34,225 nucleotides of DNA from Anaerolinea sp. (GCA_014879875.1 JACSRF010000504.1:1-34225), one strand, 5' to 3'; numbered from the stretch's first letter, positions 27,538-34,225 are shown. Numbers and translations are program-made. Notes: generated by a model not told the origin, from the sequence alone.

Positions 27538-28311
27538 ATGGTTACAGAACGGCCGTTTCTCATCACCCACGAACTTAGCTTCATCTTTGAAGGGCGGCTG
27601 CACGTCCTTGAGGATGTGTCGCTGACCATTGCCGCCGGGGCGTTTGTGGCCCTGGTTGGGCCATCCGGCGTGGGCAAGTCAACGCTGCTGCGTCTGCTGG
27701 GGGGGCTGCTGCCGGCTACCGGAGGCGAGGCGCTGCTGCAAGGTCAGCCGCCCCATTTGCATGGCTCTCCCATTGGCATTGTGTTCCAGCGAGATGGGCT
27801 GATGCCCTGGCGCACCGTTTGGGACAACGTGGCGCTGCCGTTGGAGCTGCAAGGGGTGCAGAAGGGGGAGGGGAACGGCCGTATTCAAGCGGTGTTAGAC
27901 CTGGTAGGCTTAAGCGACTTTATCCACAGCTATCCGGCGCAGCTTTCCGGTGGCATGGCGCAGCGCGTCTCCATTGCCCGCGCCCTGGTGCATGAGCCGG
28001 CGCTGCTGCTGCTGGATGAGCCGTTTGGCGCGCTGGACGCCCTGACCCGTGAACGGATGGGGCAAGAACTGCTGCGTATTTGGGAGGCCATGCCCGTCAC
28101 CGTCTTCATGGTGACGCACAGCATTATGGAGGCGGTGCTGCTGGCTGATGAAGTGATGGTGATGAATGGGGAGCCGGCCGCCGGCAAACCGGCCAGGATT
28201 ACGGCGCGCATTCCCATTAGTTTACCGCGCCCGCGCCACCTGCACATGCAAGCGACGGCCGACTTTCAACAACACGCTGCGGCCGTGCGCCAGGCCATTG
28301 CCGGCGTTTAG
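27538..28311 (+). CDS. ABC transporter ATPase of the flavin uptake operon
   Basis: A 257-residue nitrate/sulfonate/taurine-class ATPase. Walker A is G41-P-S-G-V-G-K-S-T49, Q-loop Q84, signature L-S-G-G-M-A-Q at 136-142, Walker B L-L-L-L-D160-E161, and the switch His194 (V-T-H-S). All catalytic motifs are intact. Third gene of the FMN-riboswitch operon and presumably the motor of the RibXY permease; such ATPases may also be shared with other importers. No ribosome site is seen because a heptamer repeat fills the upstream spacer. The next 0.75 kb downstream is non-conserved, AT-rich DNA. Confidence 0.92.
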   Translation: MVTERPFLITHELSFIFEGRLHVLEDVSLTIAAGAFVALVGPSGVGKSTLLRLLGGLLPATGGEALLQGQPPHLHGSPIGIVFQRDGLMPWRTVWDNVALPLELQGVQKGEGNGRIQAVLDLVGLSDFIHSYPAQLSGGMAQRVSIARALVHEPALLLLDEPFGALDALTRERMGQELLRIWEAMPVTVFMVTHSIMEAVLLADEVMVMNGEPAAGKPARITARIPISLPRPRHLHMQATADFQQHAAAVRQAIAGV

Positions 28312-28407
28312 TAATCGGTGTTCGGTGAGTTTCATTCACCGGAAAAAAGAATGCCCGACAGTATCACTGCTTGAAACCGTTGACCTCCACTGTGGCAGGC
28401 TTACCGT

Positions 28408-28566
28408 TTATCGTCTGGACGTTGCTTTTAGCAAAAATGACAGTAGCAAAAAACCTACCAGGAACGCACCAAAATTAAGCAAGATTTCCATTATTGCCGG
28501 TAAGCAGATGTACAACACAACCAATGCTATGATTACTTTAATGAAAGGGTTGTTCAGGATGCCCAT
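28408..28566 (-). CDS. Small two-helix membrane protein, unknown (52 residues)
   Basis: An ATG at 28566 opens 52 codons to TAA at 28408-28410. The product is strongly hydrophobic: F-I-K-V-I-I-A-L-V-V-L-Y-I-C-L-P near residues 8-23 and F-G-A-F-L-V-G-F-L-L-L-S-F-L-L near 32-46, ending in a basic K-A-T-S-R-R tail. It starts 3 bases after the stop of another open frame (28570-28704), suggesting coupled translation. The codons are AT-rich compared with neighbours. I recognise no family. The long hydrophobic runs and the basic tail favour a real small membrane protein, but chance is possible. Confidence 0.4.
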   Translation of the reverse strand: MGILNNPFIKVIIALVVLYICLPAIMEILLNFGAFLVGFLLLSFLLKATSRR

Positions 28567-28569
28567 ATA

Positions 28570-28704
28570 TTATCCGTTAGCTAAAAATGTAAGCAATGTG
28601 CGGGTGTCGGTTTCAGACACAACAACAGTATTGGCAATCATTAGTTCAACATTGTCCAAGTCGTGTGTGGCATGGACAATTAAAACTTCATTGGTGAAAC
28701 GATC
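28570..28704 (-). pseudogene. C-terminal remnant of an unknown protein, cut by a hairpin element
   Basis: An open frame of 44 codons, with protein-like composition (N-E-V-L-I-V-H-A-T-H-D-L-D-N-V-E, then N-T-V-V-V-S-E-T-D-T-R-T), ends at TAA 28570-28572, three bases before the small membrane ORF. Its upstream side runs straight into the inverted-repeat element at 28702-28762 with no plausible start codon or ribosome site. It could be the tail of a gene disrupted by that element. Function unknown, and chance cannot be excluded. Confidence 0.3.
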
Positions 28705-28762
28705 TTTACAATTTCGTAGCCGCGATTTCCAATCGCGGCTACAAGCGGAAATTTGTAAAGAT
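28702..28762. repeat. Nested inverted-repeat element (GTAGCCGCGATT type)
   Basis: A perfect 12-bp stem GTAGCCGCGATT (28716-28727) / AATCGCGGCTAC (28731-28742) is nested in an outer pair ATCTTTACAATTTC (28702-28715) / GAAATTTGTAAAGAT (28748-28762) with one bulge. It is MITE-like and shows no terminator tail. Confidence 0.7.
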
Positions 28763-28826
28763 GATTTGGTTTACAGTGAACCATGCCCAAACTTGTTACC
28801 ATTGAGTGTATAGGCGCTAACAGCGC

Positions 28827-28953
28827 CAAGGTCGACAAAAAATTGTCGACCTTGTAAACACGGATGGGAAAAACACGATTTTTGGGGACTTTATCCGTGT
28901 TTCTCCTATCTGTGTTTACACCATCTTTTGCCAGCATCGCCTGGCAAAAGATG
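28827..28953. repeat. Cluster of three strong hairpins in an AT-rich spacer
   Basis: CAAGGTCGACA/TGTCGACCTTG (28827-28837 / 28844-28854, 11 bp); AAACACGGAT/ATCCGTGTTT (28856-28865 / 28893-28902, 10 bp); CATCTTTTGCCAG/CTGGCAAAAGATG (28922-28934 / 28941-28953, 13 bp). They follow one another closely. The 765-base gap 28312-29076 otherwise holds the small ORF, the remnant, the element at 28702-28762 and a heptamer tract near 29060. An unannotated structured RNA or accumulated palindromes are both possible. Confidence 0.6.
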
Positions 28954-29059
28954 TAGTTACCTTTGTCTGTTTCGATAACTACACTGACAAAACTTTTGCG
29001 CCGTATGTAATGTAGCCACCGCATGATTTGGGACATCTTTAGCTTACCGACAAATGTTC

Positions 29060-29083
29060 GTTTTACCGCTTACCGTTTACCAC
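29060..29083. repeat. Short heptamer tract overlapping a stop codon
   Basis: TTTTACCGCTTACCGTTTACC in a 7-base period. The stop codon of the minus-strand phosphoesterase (TAA, 29077-29079) is formed by this tract. Confidence 0.55.
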
Positions 29084-29805
29084 CCATACTCCAGGCGATT
29101 GACCAATCGCGACGGCATGTCGCAGGCGCGCATACGCTTTTGCACTTTGTTAATATCATAAGGAACGCGGCGATATTCCCAGCACAACGTTTCCGTGTCT
29201 AGCAGCGCATACGCCGCTCGTGGGTCTGAATCGCGCGGTTGGCCGACACTGCCCGGATTGATGATCAGGCGGTTTTGCGGCAGATGCATGGGCCGCCCAT
29301 ATTCTGGCATTCGCGGCACAACCTGGTACACATCTTCCTCCTCAAACCAGACCGGCACATGTGTATGCCCCACCAGGCAGTATACCGTATTGAAAAAATC
29401 AAAATTAAGCGCCGCTGTGTACGGATCAAGGATATATTCCCATACCGGTTGGCGCGGGCTGGCGTGGGCCAGAGTAAAAACGCCTTCAATGCGCATGGCC
29501 GGCAGCGATTTCAAGTAATCACGGGTTTGCTCGTTAAGGGTTGCACGCGTCCAGGTGATAGCTGCTTTGGCTTCGGCGTTGAATGTCGAAATATCCAATT
29601 TCCCCAAAACGGCCCAATCGTGATTGCCAGAAAGAGCAATGGGATCATACTGGCACAACAGTTCGGCGCACTCGTTGGGATCAGGCCCATAACCGATTAA
29701 ATCACCCAGAAACCAGATTTTGTCCCATAATCCGGCAGCATCTTCTAGCACGGCTTCAAAAGCGGTCAGATTGGCATGAATGTCTGATATGACGAGTACC
29801 CGCAT
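29077..29805 (-). CDS. Metallophosphoesterase, YfcE/PrpE-like
   Basis: A 242-residue cytoplasmic phosphoesterase of the calcineurin superfamily. It opens directly with the metal motif (I-S-D8-I-H10-A-N). G-D at 34-35 (F-L-G-D-L-I-G-Y-G-P-D-P), G-N-H-D, and G-H-T-H-V-P follow in the usual order. The G-Y-G-P-P/N-type loop and N-P-G-S-V-G-Q-P-R end are typical of the YfcE/MJ0936-like group. The start at 29805 is chosen for the AAGGAG and AAAGGA just upstream and for starting the fold at residue 1. Substrate is unknown. It is unrelated in detail to the nuo-linked phosphoesterase at 211-1017. Confidence 0.88.
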   Translation of the reverse strand: MRVLVISDIHANLTAFEAVLEDAAGLWDKIWFLGDLIGYGPDPNECAELLCQYDPIALSGNHDWAVLGKLDISTFNAEAKAAITWTRATLNEQTRDYLKSLPAMRIEGVFTLAHASPRQPVWEYILDPYTAALNFDFFNTVYCLVGHTHVPVWFEEEDVYQVVPRMPEYGRPMHLPQNRLIINPGSVGQPRDSDPRAAYALLDTETLCWEYRRVPYDINKVQKRMRACDMPSRLVNRLEYGW

Positions 29806-29925
29806 TCCTTTTTCTCCTTGATAGAGCAACCCCTGTTCCTGCACGCAAATCTAATTGAATGGATTAACCGACGGGATTCTGGTTACACCTAATTTTTGCT
29901 CTATTGGTTCTGCTATTCTGTCGTT

Positions 29926-29961
29926 TGGTATGATACCATGATTAACAGGTGAAGGTATAAT
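29926..29961 (+). promoter_or_regulatory. Candidate tsaE promoter with operator-like palindrome
   Basis: A perfect TATAAT stands at 29956-29961, 47 bases before the tsaE start. The expected -35 area has only weak matches and is covered by TGGTATGATACCA (29926-29938), a palindrome around one central base. That placement would suit a repressor or activator site. No regulator can be named. Confidence 0.35.
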
Positions 29962-30008
29962 AGCCAAGAACTGTTACAAATACACTATCTATTTCTTGAT
30001 AAATAGTC

Positions 30009-30509
30009 ATGGCAATTTTAGACAAGTGGACACTTGATTTTATCAGCAGCAGTGTAGTGCAAACGGAGCGCCTGGGCGTCCGTTTGGGTGAACTGCTGCA
30101 TAGTCAGGATGTTATTTGCCTTTCTGGCGAGTTGGGCGCCGGGAAGACGGCGTTGGCGCGGGGTATTGGGCGTGGTTGGGGTACGTCGCTGCGGGTGACC
30201 AGCCCCACGTTTACCCTGGTGAATGAGTACCCGCGTTTGCATGACGGCCGTACCCTCTACCACATTGATTGTTACCGACTAGAATCGGCGCTGGACATCA
30301 GCACAGTCGGTTTTGAGGACGTTCTCGACGGCTTTGGGGCGGTGATGATTGAATGGCCGGAACGGATCGAAGCGCTGCTCCCGCAAGATTGTTTGTGGGT
30401 GCAGTTGGCTTACCTGAATGAAACCCGCCGTTCGCTGCGTTTTGTTGCCAGGGGAGAACGGTCGGCGGCTTTATTGGAGGCGTTCAAGCGCAGTGCGTTT
30501 GGCGTGTAA
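30009..30509 (+). CDS. tsaE: tRNA t6A biosynthesis ATPase TsaE
   Basis: A 166-residue P-loop ATPase that works with TsaB and TsaD to make threonylcarbamoyladenosine (t6A37) on ANN-decoding tRNAs. Walker A G40-E-L-G-A-G-K-T47 is intact, and T-S-P-T-F-T-L-V-N-E-Y, H-I-D-C-Y-R-L and V-M-I-E-W-P-E-R motifs follow in family order. Length is normal. No clear ribosome site precedes the ATG. It is 5 bases ahead of tsaB, so the two are co-transcribed. Confidence 0.95.
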   Translation: MAILDKWTLDFISSSVVQTERLGVRLGELLHSQDVICLSGELGAGKTALARGIGRGWGTSLRVTSPTFTLVNEYPRLHDGRTLYHIDCYRLESALDISTVGFEDVLDGFGAVMIEWPERIEALLPQDCLWVQLAYLNETRRSLRFVARGERSAALLEAFKRSAFGV

Positions 30510-30514
30510 TCATT

Positions 30515-31183
30515 ATGATCTTAGCGATAGACACCGCAACCCGCTGGACAGGGTTGGCTTTACATGATGGAACGGCCGTGATCGCCGAAGCAGGTTGGCA
30601 CAGCATTAATACCCAAACTGTTGCCCTGGCGCCGGCCATTGTGGGGATGTTGCAGCGCGCCAATGTTGCCAGCAGCGATTTGAAAGGGATAGCCGTGGCG
30701 TTGGGGCCTGGCTCTTATACCGGTTTGCGCGTGGGGCTGGCTGTGGCCAAGGGCATCGCCCTGGCGCACCAGACGCCCCTGCTCGGCGTCCCGACCCTGG
30801 ACATTGTGGCCGCCGGGTTTGGCGCGCTGCCGGGCAAGCTGGCGATTGTCGCCGAAGCGGGGCGCACGCGGATTTGCGCGGCCGTTTATCAGTGGAACGG
30901 CCGTAAAGGGTGGCAGGCGGCCGCCCAACCCCTCATCGAATCCTGGCCTGACTTTCTGGGCACATTAAACGACGAATCCATCACCTTTGCCGGGGAAATA
31001 ACCGCTGACGCCGCCAAACAAATTCGCGCCGCCAACAAAGCATATCGCCTGGCGACGCCGGCCGCCTCCACCCGTCGCGCCGGTAATCTGGCTGAACTGG
31101 GCTGGCAGCGGTTGCGCAAAGGGTCGCCTGACGATGCCGCCAGCCTGTCGCCCATCTACCTGAAAGACCCAGGGGGTAATTAG
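30515..31183 (+). CDS. tsaB: tRNA t6A biosynthesis protein TsaB
   Basis: A 222-residue ASKHA-fold protein, the non-catalytic partner that stabilises TsaD in the t6A complex. N-terminal I-L-A-I-D-T-A-T and the conserved G-P-G-S-Y-T-G-L-R-V-G (residues 67-77) are clear. The C-terminal part is diverged, as is usual. Neither tsaD nor tsaC is in the window. A short palindrome (31191-31207) follows before rimI. Confidence 0.95.
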   Translation: MILAIDTATRWTGLALHDGTAVIAEAGWHSINTQTVALAPAIVGMLQRANVASSDLKGIAVALGPGSYTGLRVGLAVAKGIALAHQTPLLGVPTLDIVAAGFGALPGKLAIVAEAGRTRICAAVYQWNGRKGWQAAAQPLIESWPDFLGTLNDESITFAGEITADAAKQIRAANKAYRLATPAASTRRAGNLAELGWQRLRKGSPDDAASLSPIYLKDPGGN

Positions 31184-31190
31184 CTAAAAA

Positions 31191-31207
31191 AAGACCTGAC
31201 AGGTCTT
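31191..31207. repeat. Short palindrome between tsaB and rimI
   Basis: AAGACCTG-A-CAGGTCTT, symmetrical about one base, directly preceded by seven A residues. On the minus strand it would read as a stem followed by T-run, so it could be a terminator for antisense transcription. It shares the GACCTG/CAGGTC core with 6277-6306 and 19315-19349. Confidence 0.5.
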
Positions 31208-31222
31208 CACAACTCCCCCTTC

Positions 31223-31765
31223 ATGACATCCACTATGCTCACTCCCCCCCCACCCTATAGTCTGCGTTCCATGACCGTTGATGATATTGATGTAGTGCGC
31301 GCCATTGATCGCCTTTCCTTTCCCACCCCCGTTAAGGCCGGTCTGTACGTGCATGAGCTGACGCAGAACAAAATGGCGCATTACCAGGTCTTAACCGCGC
31401 CGGAAAAGATTATCGGCTACACCGGTTTTTGGATGTTGGCGGACGAGGCGCATGTTATCACCATTGCCACGCATCCCAAATGGCGCGGGCGGGGATTGGG
31501 CGAACTGCTGCTGCTGAACTTGCTTTATCTGGCCGGGGAAGCGGGCGCGACGTTGGCGACGTTGGAAGTGCGGCGCAGTAACACGGTCGCGCAGGCGTTG
31601 TACCAAAAATACGCCTTTGATGTGGTGGGGGAACGGCCGCGTTACTACCAGGATACCGGTGACGATGCGCTGATCATGACCGTGATGCTCAAAGATGATT
31701 ACTATGCGCGCACGCTGGCGCAGGCCAAAAAAGCATTATTTATGCGGCTGCGCGGTGCGGATTAA
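31223..31765 (+). CDS. rimI: GNAT N-acetyltransferase, RimI-like
   Basis: A 180-residue GNAT protein in the position usual for RimI, the ribosomal-protein S18 N-alpha-acetyltransferase, after tsaE-tsaB. The acetyl-CoA binding loop (A-T-H-P-K-W-R-G-R-G-L-G) and the R-R-S-N-T-V-A-Q-A-L-Y-Q-K-Y segment are clear. A Met five codons in (31235) could be the true start; the proline-rich first residues are unconserved. Context with tsaB supports the RimI name more than the sequence alone. Confidence 0.85.
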   Translation: MTSTMLTPPPPYSLRSMTVDDIDVVRAIDRLSFPTPVKAGLYVHELTQNKMAHYQVLTAPEKIIGYTGFWMLADEAHVITIATHPKWRGRGLGELLLLNLLYLAGEAGATLATLEVRRSNTVAQALYQKYAFDVVGERPRYYQDTGDDALIMTVMLKDDYYARTLAQAKKALFMRLRGAD

Positions 31766-31813
31766 GAGCGCAACACCTGTATAAGGAAATATATCACTAC
31801 GAATGAGAAGTTG

Positions 31814-31845
31814 GGATTTGGGGATTAAGAAAAATCCCCAAATCC
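31814..31845. repeat. Perfect 13-bp hairpin between rimI and the epimerase
   Basis: GGATTTGGGGATT (31814-31826) pairs with AATCCCCAAATCC (31833-31845), loop AAGAAA. The following sequence is pyrimidine-rich (TTGCTCTTTCC) but not a full U-run, so it is an incomplete terminator. It may insulate rimI from the epimerase gene. Confidence 0.55.
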
Positions 31846-31875
31846 TTGCTCTTTCCTTTAAGCAAGGGGGCAAAC

Positions 31876-32904
31876 ATGAAAGTTTTTATCACCGGCGGCG
31901 CCGGTTTTATTGGCTGTAACAGCGCCGACCATTTTTTGACACAGGGACACGACGTTGTTATTTACGACAACTTGTCGCGTATTGGCGGGCAGGCGAATCT
32001 GGAATGGCTGTATGAACGACACGGCCGTTCCCGATCCCAGTTCATTCATGGCGACATTCGAGATTATGACCGGCTGCTAGAGAGTATCGGCGGCGCAGAC
32101 GTGGCGCTGCACCTGGCCAGCCAGGTTGCCGTCACCACCTCGGTACTCAATCCGCGCGAAGATTTTGAGATCAACGCCCTGGGCACGTTTAATGTGCTGG
32201 AAGCTGTGCGCCATCGCTGCCCGGAAGCGGCCGTTCTTTATGCCTCTACCAACAAGGTGTATGGCGGGATGCAAGAGATCGCCATCGTTGAACAGCCCAC
32301 ACGCTACGCCTATGCCGATCATCCACATGGCATTGGCGAACGATATCCGCTCGATTTTACTTCCCCTTATGGCTGTTCCAAAGGCGCCGGCGATCAGTAT
32401 ACCCAGGATTATGCGCGCATCTATGGCTTGCGCACGCTCGTTTTTCGCCAATCCTGCATCTATGGGCAGCGGCAGTTTGGTGTGGAAGACCAGGGATGGG
32501 TGGCGCATTTTGTCATCGCTACCACGCAGCAGCGCCCCATCGCCATTTACGGGGATGGTAAACAGGTGCGCGATCTGCTGCACGTTTCTGACCTCATTCG
32601 CGCTTACGAGTTGGGCATTGCGCACATGGATGCCCTCAGCGGGGAGGCGTTTAACCTGGGCGGTGGCCCGGCTAATACGTTGTCGGTTTGGGCTGAATTT
32701 GGGCCGTTGTTGGAGAAGTTGGCGCAACGGCCGTTACCCATCACCTATCACGATTGGCGGCCTGGCGATCAGCGCGTCTTCATCGCCGACATCCGCCAGG
32801 CGGCAGCCAAACTGGGCTGGCAGCCACGCATCTCCCCACAAGAGGGAATTGGCGACCTGTATCAATGGGTAGCGCGCAATCCACACCTGTTCCACCGCTC
32901 ATGA
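31876..32904 (+). CDS. NAD-dependent sugar-nucleotide epimerase, CDP-paratose 2-epimerase-like
   Basis: A 342-residue short-chain dehydrogenase-type epimerase. The Rossmann motif G7-G-A-G-F-I-G13, the catalytic S124-T125 and Y165-G-C-S-K169 pair, and the motif F-R-Q-S-C-I-Y-G-x-R-Q-F-G-V-E-D-Q-G are as in CDP-paratose 2-epimerase (RfbE/Tyv), which makes CDP-tyvelose for surface polysaccharides. I chose the ATG at 31876 because AAGGGGG lies just upstream and the Rossmann strand begins at once. It overlaps the following dipeptidase gene by ATGA. The lack of other CDP-sugar genes here means the precise substrate is inferred. Confidence 0.87.
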   Translation: MKVFITGGAGFIGCNSADHFLTQGHDVVIYDNLSRIGGQANLEWLYERHGRSRSQFIHGDIRDYDRLLESIGGADVALHLASQVAVTTSVLNPREDFEINALGTFNVLEAVRHRCPEAAVLYASTNKVYGGMQEIAIVEQPTRYAYADHPHGIGERYPLDFTSPYGCSKGAGDQYTQDYARIYGLRTLVFRQSCIYGQRQFGVEDQGWVAHFVIATTQQRPIAIYGDGKQVRDLLHVSDLIRAYELGIAHMDALSGEAFNLGGGPANTLSVWAEFGPLLEKLAQRPLPITYHDWRPGDQRVFIADIRQAAAKLGWQPRISPQEGIGDLYQWVARNPHLFHRS

Positions 32905-34067
32905 TGCCTAAACAATGGCATAACCTTTTTCTGGGAGTGACCGGCGCCGTAGCCCTCCTGTGGTGGGCCGGCAAAAACCTGGAAGGATGGCTGAACCGCG
33001 TGCGGCCGGAACCACTGCCAGCTATCTCCCCCGCCGTGCAACGCCTGCATCACAGCAGCCTGGTCATTGATTTGCACTGTGATTCGCTGCTCTTTGGCCG
33101 TGATTTGCGCCGGCGCAGCGACGTGGGGCACGTTGACCTGCCGCGGTTGCAGGCGGGTAACGTTGCCATTCAGGTGTTTGCGGCGGCGACGCGCATTCCC
33201 CTGAGTTTTAATGTGAACCGCACGCCGGCGCATTTGCCCGATTTGCTGCGCCTGGCCGGGGTGGCGCAAGGGTCGCGCCTGGCCTGGCTTTCGCCGTTGG
33301 GGCGGGCGCTGTGGATGGCGCAGCGGCTGCATGAAATGGCGGCGCAGTCGGGCGGGCAGTTGGTAGCGCTGCACAACCAGGGGGAGTTGGTCGCTTTGCT
33401 GGCGGCGCGGGCGAAACGGCCGTTTCCCAGCGGCGGCATCCTGGCGATTGAAGGTGCGCAGGCGCTAAATGGCGACCCGGCCAATGTGGACACGCTGTAT
33501 GCGGCTGGCTATCGGATGCTTGGCCTGACCCATTTTTATGACACTCCGTTTGCCGGGTCGGCGCATGGCTGGCGCAAAGGGGGACTCACCGCCAAAGGGC
33601 TAGACTTGCTGATCCGCATGGCCGGGCATGGGATGATCCTGGATGTGGCGCACCTGTCGCCGCAGGCGTTAGACGATGTGCTGACCATCTGGCAGCGGCC
33701 GCTGCTCATGTCGCATGGCGGCGTGCGCGCGACCTGTGACAACCCGCGCAACCTGGCGGATGATCAGATACGCGCTATTGCGGCGACGGGTGGGGTGATG
33801 GGGGTGGGGTATTGGCAAACGGCCGTTGGCGGCCGTCATCCACGCTACATCATCGCCGCGCTGGAACACATCATCAACCTGGTCGGGGACGATCATGGCG
33901 CCCTCGGCTCCGACTTCGATGGCGCCATCACCACCGCTTTCGACACCGCTCAGCTTGCCGTGCTCACCCAACAAATGATGGAAGTTGGCTTCTCGGAAAC
34001 GACCATCTGCAAAGTCCTCGGTGGCAACGCCCTGCGTCTGCTGCAAACTTCATTGCCGGTCAATTGA
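32901..34067 (+). CDS. Membrane dipeptidase (renal dipeptidase family, M19)
   Basis: A 388-residue zinc dipeptidase. An N-terminal hydrophobic anchor (residues 9-24) is followed by the M19 zinc motif D-L-H59-C-D61-S. A bridging glutamate is seen in A-I-E-G-A-Q-A-L, then histidines in L-D-V-A-H-L-S and M-S-H-G-G-V-R, and the late L-G-S-D-F-D-G motif. Family members hydrolyse dipeptides, including D-amino-acid and cell-wall-derived ones. I chose the ATG at 32901 that overlaps the epimerase stop (ATGA); the longer frame reads through the epimerase gene in another frame. Probably translationally coupled to the epimerase. Confidence 0.9.
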   Translation: MMPKQWHNLFLGVTGAVALLWWAGKNLEGWLNRVRPEPLPAISPAVQRLHHSSLVIDLHCDSLLFGRDLRRRSDVGHVDLPRLQAGNVAIQVFAAATRIPLSFNVNRTPAHLPDLLRLAGVAQGSRLAWLSPLGRALWMAQRLHEMAAQSGGQLVALHNQGELVALLAARAKRPFPSGGILAIEGAQALNGDPANVDTLYAAGYRMLGLTHFYDTPFAGSAHGWRKGGLTAKGLDLLIRMAGHGMILDVAHLSPQALDDVLTIWQRPLLMSHGGVRATCDNPRNLADDQIRAIAATGGVMGVGYWQTAVGGRHPRYIIAALEHIINLVGDDHGALGSDFDGAITTAFDTAQLAVLTQQMMEVGFSETTICKVLGGNALRLLQTSLPVN

Positions 34068-34138
34068 TACCGGTTTGGTTGCCAATGGCGCGCGACCAGC
34101 CCCAATCGCCACCATTCGCCAAGAAACAACTGGCAATT

Positions 34139-34225
34139 CAATAGACATTATCGAGATTAACGTTATGTCAAAGAAAATCGATCCGCAGATTCCACAGATT
34201 TCGCAGATTAAAGAGAAGAAATCTG
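34139..34225. repeat. Second copy of the CCGCAGATT element, running off the window
   Basis: It begins AATAGACATTATCG, the same end as the element at 22462, and continues as a close copy of 22537-22606 read in reverse (ATTAACGTTATGTCAAAG, CCGCAGATT, CGCAGATTAA). The right end lies beyond the window. It stands directly after the M19 dipeptidase gene. Confidence 0.75.

Noticed and set aside
25670-28311. Annotation of the transporter as thiamine-precursor or taurine uptake
   Set aside because: Sequence families permit it, but the FMN riboswitch directly upstream points to flavins; no TPP riboswitch motif was seen.
28166-28813. A 215-codon plus-strand frame beginning inside the ATPase gene
   Set aside because: It overlaps the ATPase gene in another frame, then continues through AT-rich repeats; composition is Ser/Thr/Arg-rich without motifs.
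28680-29036. A 118-codon minus-strand frame in the AT-rich island
   Set aside because: It is built largely from inverted-repeat elements and hairpins and shows no protein-like pattern; the 52-residue frame at 28408-28566 is the better candidate there.

Overview
The window looks like chromosomal DNA of a moderately GC-rich member of the Chloroflexota (Anaerolineae / Ardenticatenia-like). This is an inference from protein flavour and gene order: a fused glycyl-tRNA synthetase, a dnaG-rpoD pair next to a complete-style nuo operon, Uma2 family genes, an FMN riboswitch ahead of a RibXY-type transporter, and many small palindromic repeats. No database was searched.

Layout. About 0.2-15.2 kb on the minus strand is a long complex I operon read nuoA-B-C-D-E-F-[Uma2]-G-H-I-J-K-L-M and then a calcineurin-like phosphoesterase where nuoN would be expected; no nuoN is present. 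Upstream on the same strand lie rpoD (primary sigma factor), dnaG (primase) and a single-chain glycyl-tRNA synthetase (alpha and beta fused). From 22.8 kb the plus strand is coding: an NfeD/YqiJ-like membrane protein with a flotillin, then a well-formed promoter, an FMN riboswitch with a transcription terminator, and a three-gene ABC importer (permease, lipoprotein, ATPase) that the riboswitch marks as a riboflavin or flavin-precursor uptake system. A 0.75-kb AT-rich, hairpin-rich island (28.3-29.07 kb) follows and carries an unlisted 52-residue two-helix membrane ORF. Then come a minus-strand phosphoesterase and a plus-strand cluster tsaE-tsaB-rimI (tRNA t6A synthesis and an N-acetyltransferase), a CDP-paratose 2-epimerase-like enzyme and an M19 membrane dipeptidase.

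The most unusual signal is in the repeats. (1) The octamer palindrome ACGGCCGT occurs about 36 times by hand count over 34 kb, nearly all inside genes, like cyanobacterial HIP1. (2) Intergenic spaces carry heptamer-periodic arrays (CGGTAAT / CGGTTTA, and a second CGTGAAA type) that fold on themselves. They resemble the short tandemly repeated heptamers (STRR) of cyanobacteria. They sit at gene ends, sometimes supplying the stop codon. One copy lies in the apical loop of a variable stem of the FMN riboswitch. (3) Several MITE-sized hairpin elements recur (the GTAGTAAC...GTTACTAC element, the CCGCAGATT element, the GACCTG...CAGGTC hairpins). None carries a transposase here.

Functionally the genes couple flavin supply (riboswitch-controlled uptake) with a large flavin and Fe-S respiratory complex, beside core replication, transcription and translation genes. 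No rRNA, tRNA, CRISPR array, prophage or transposase gene was seen.
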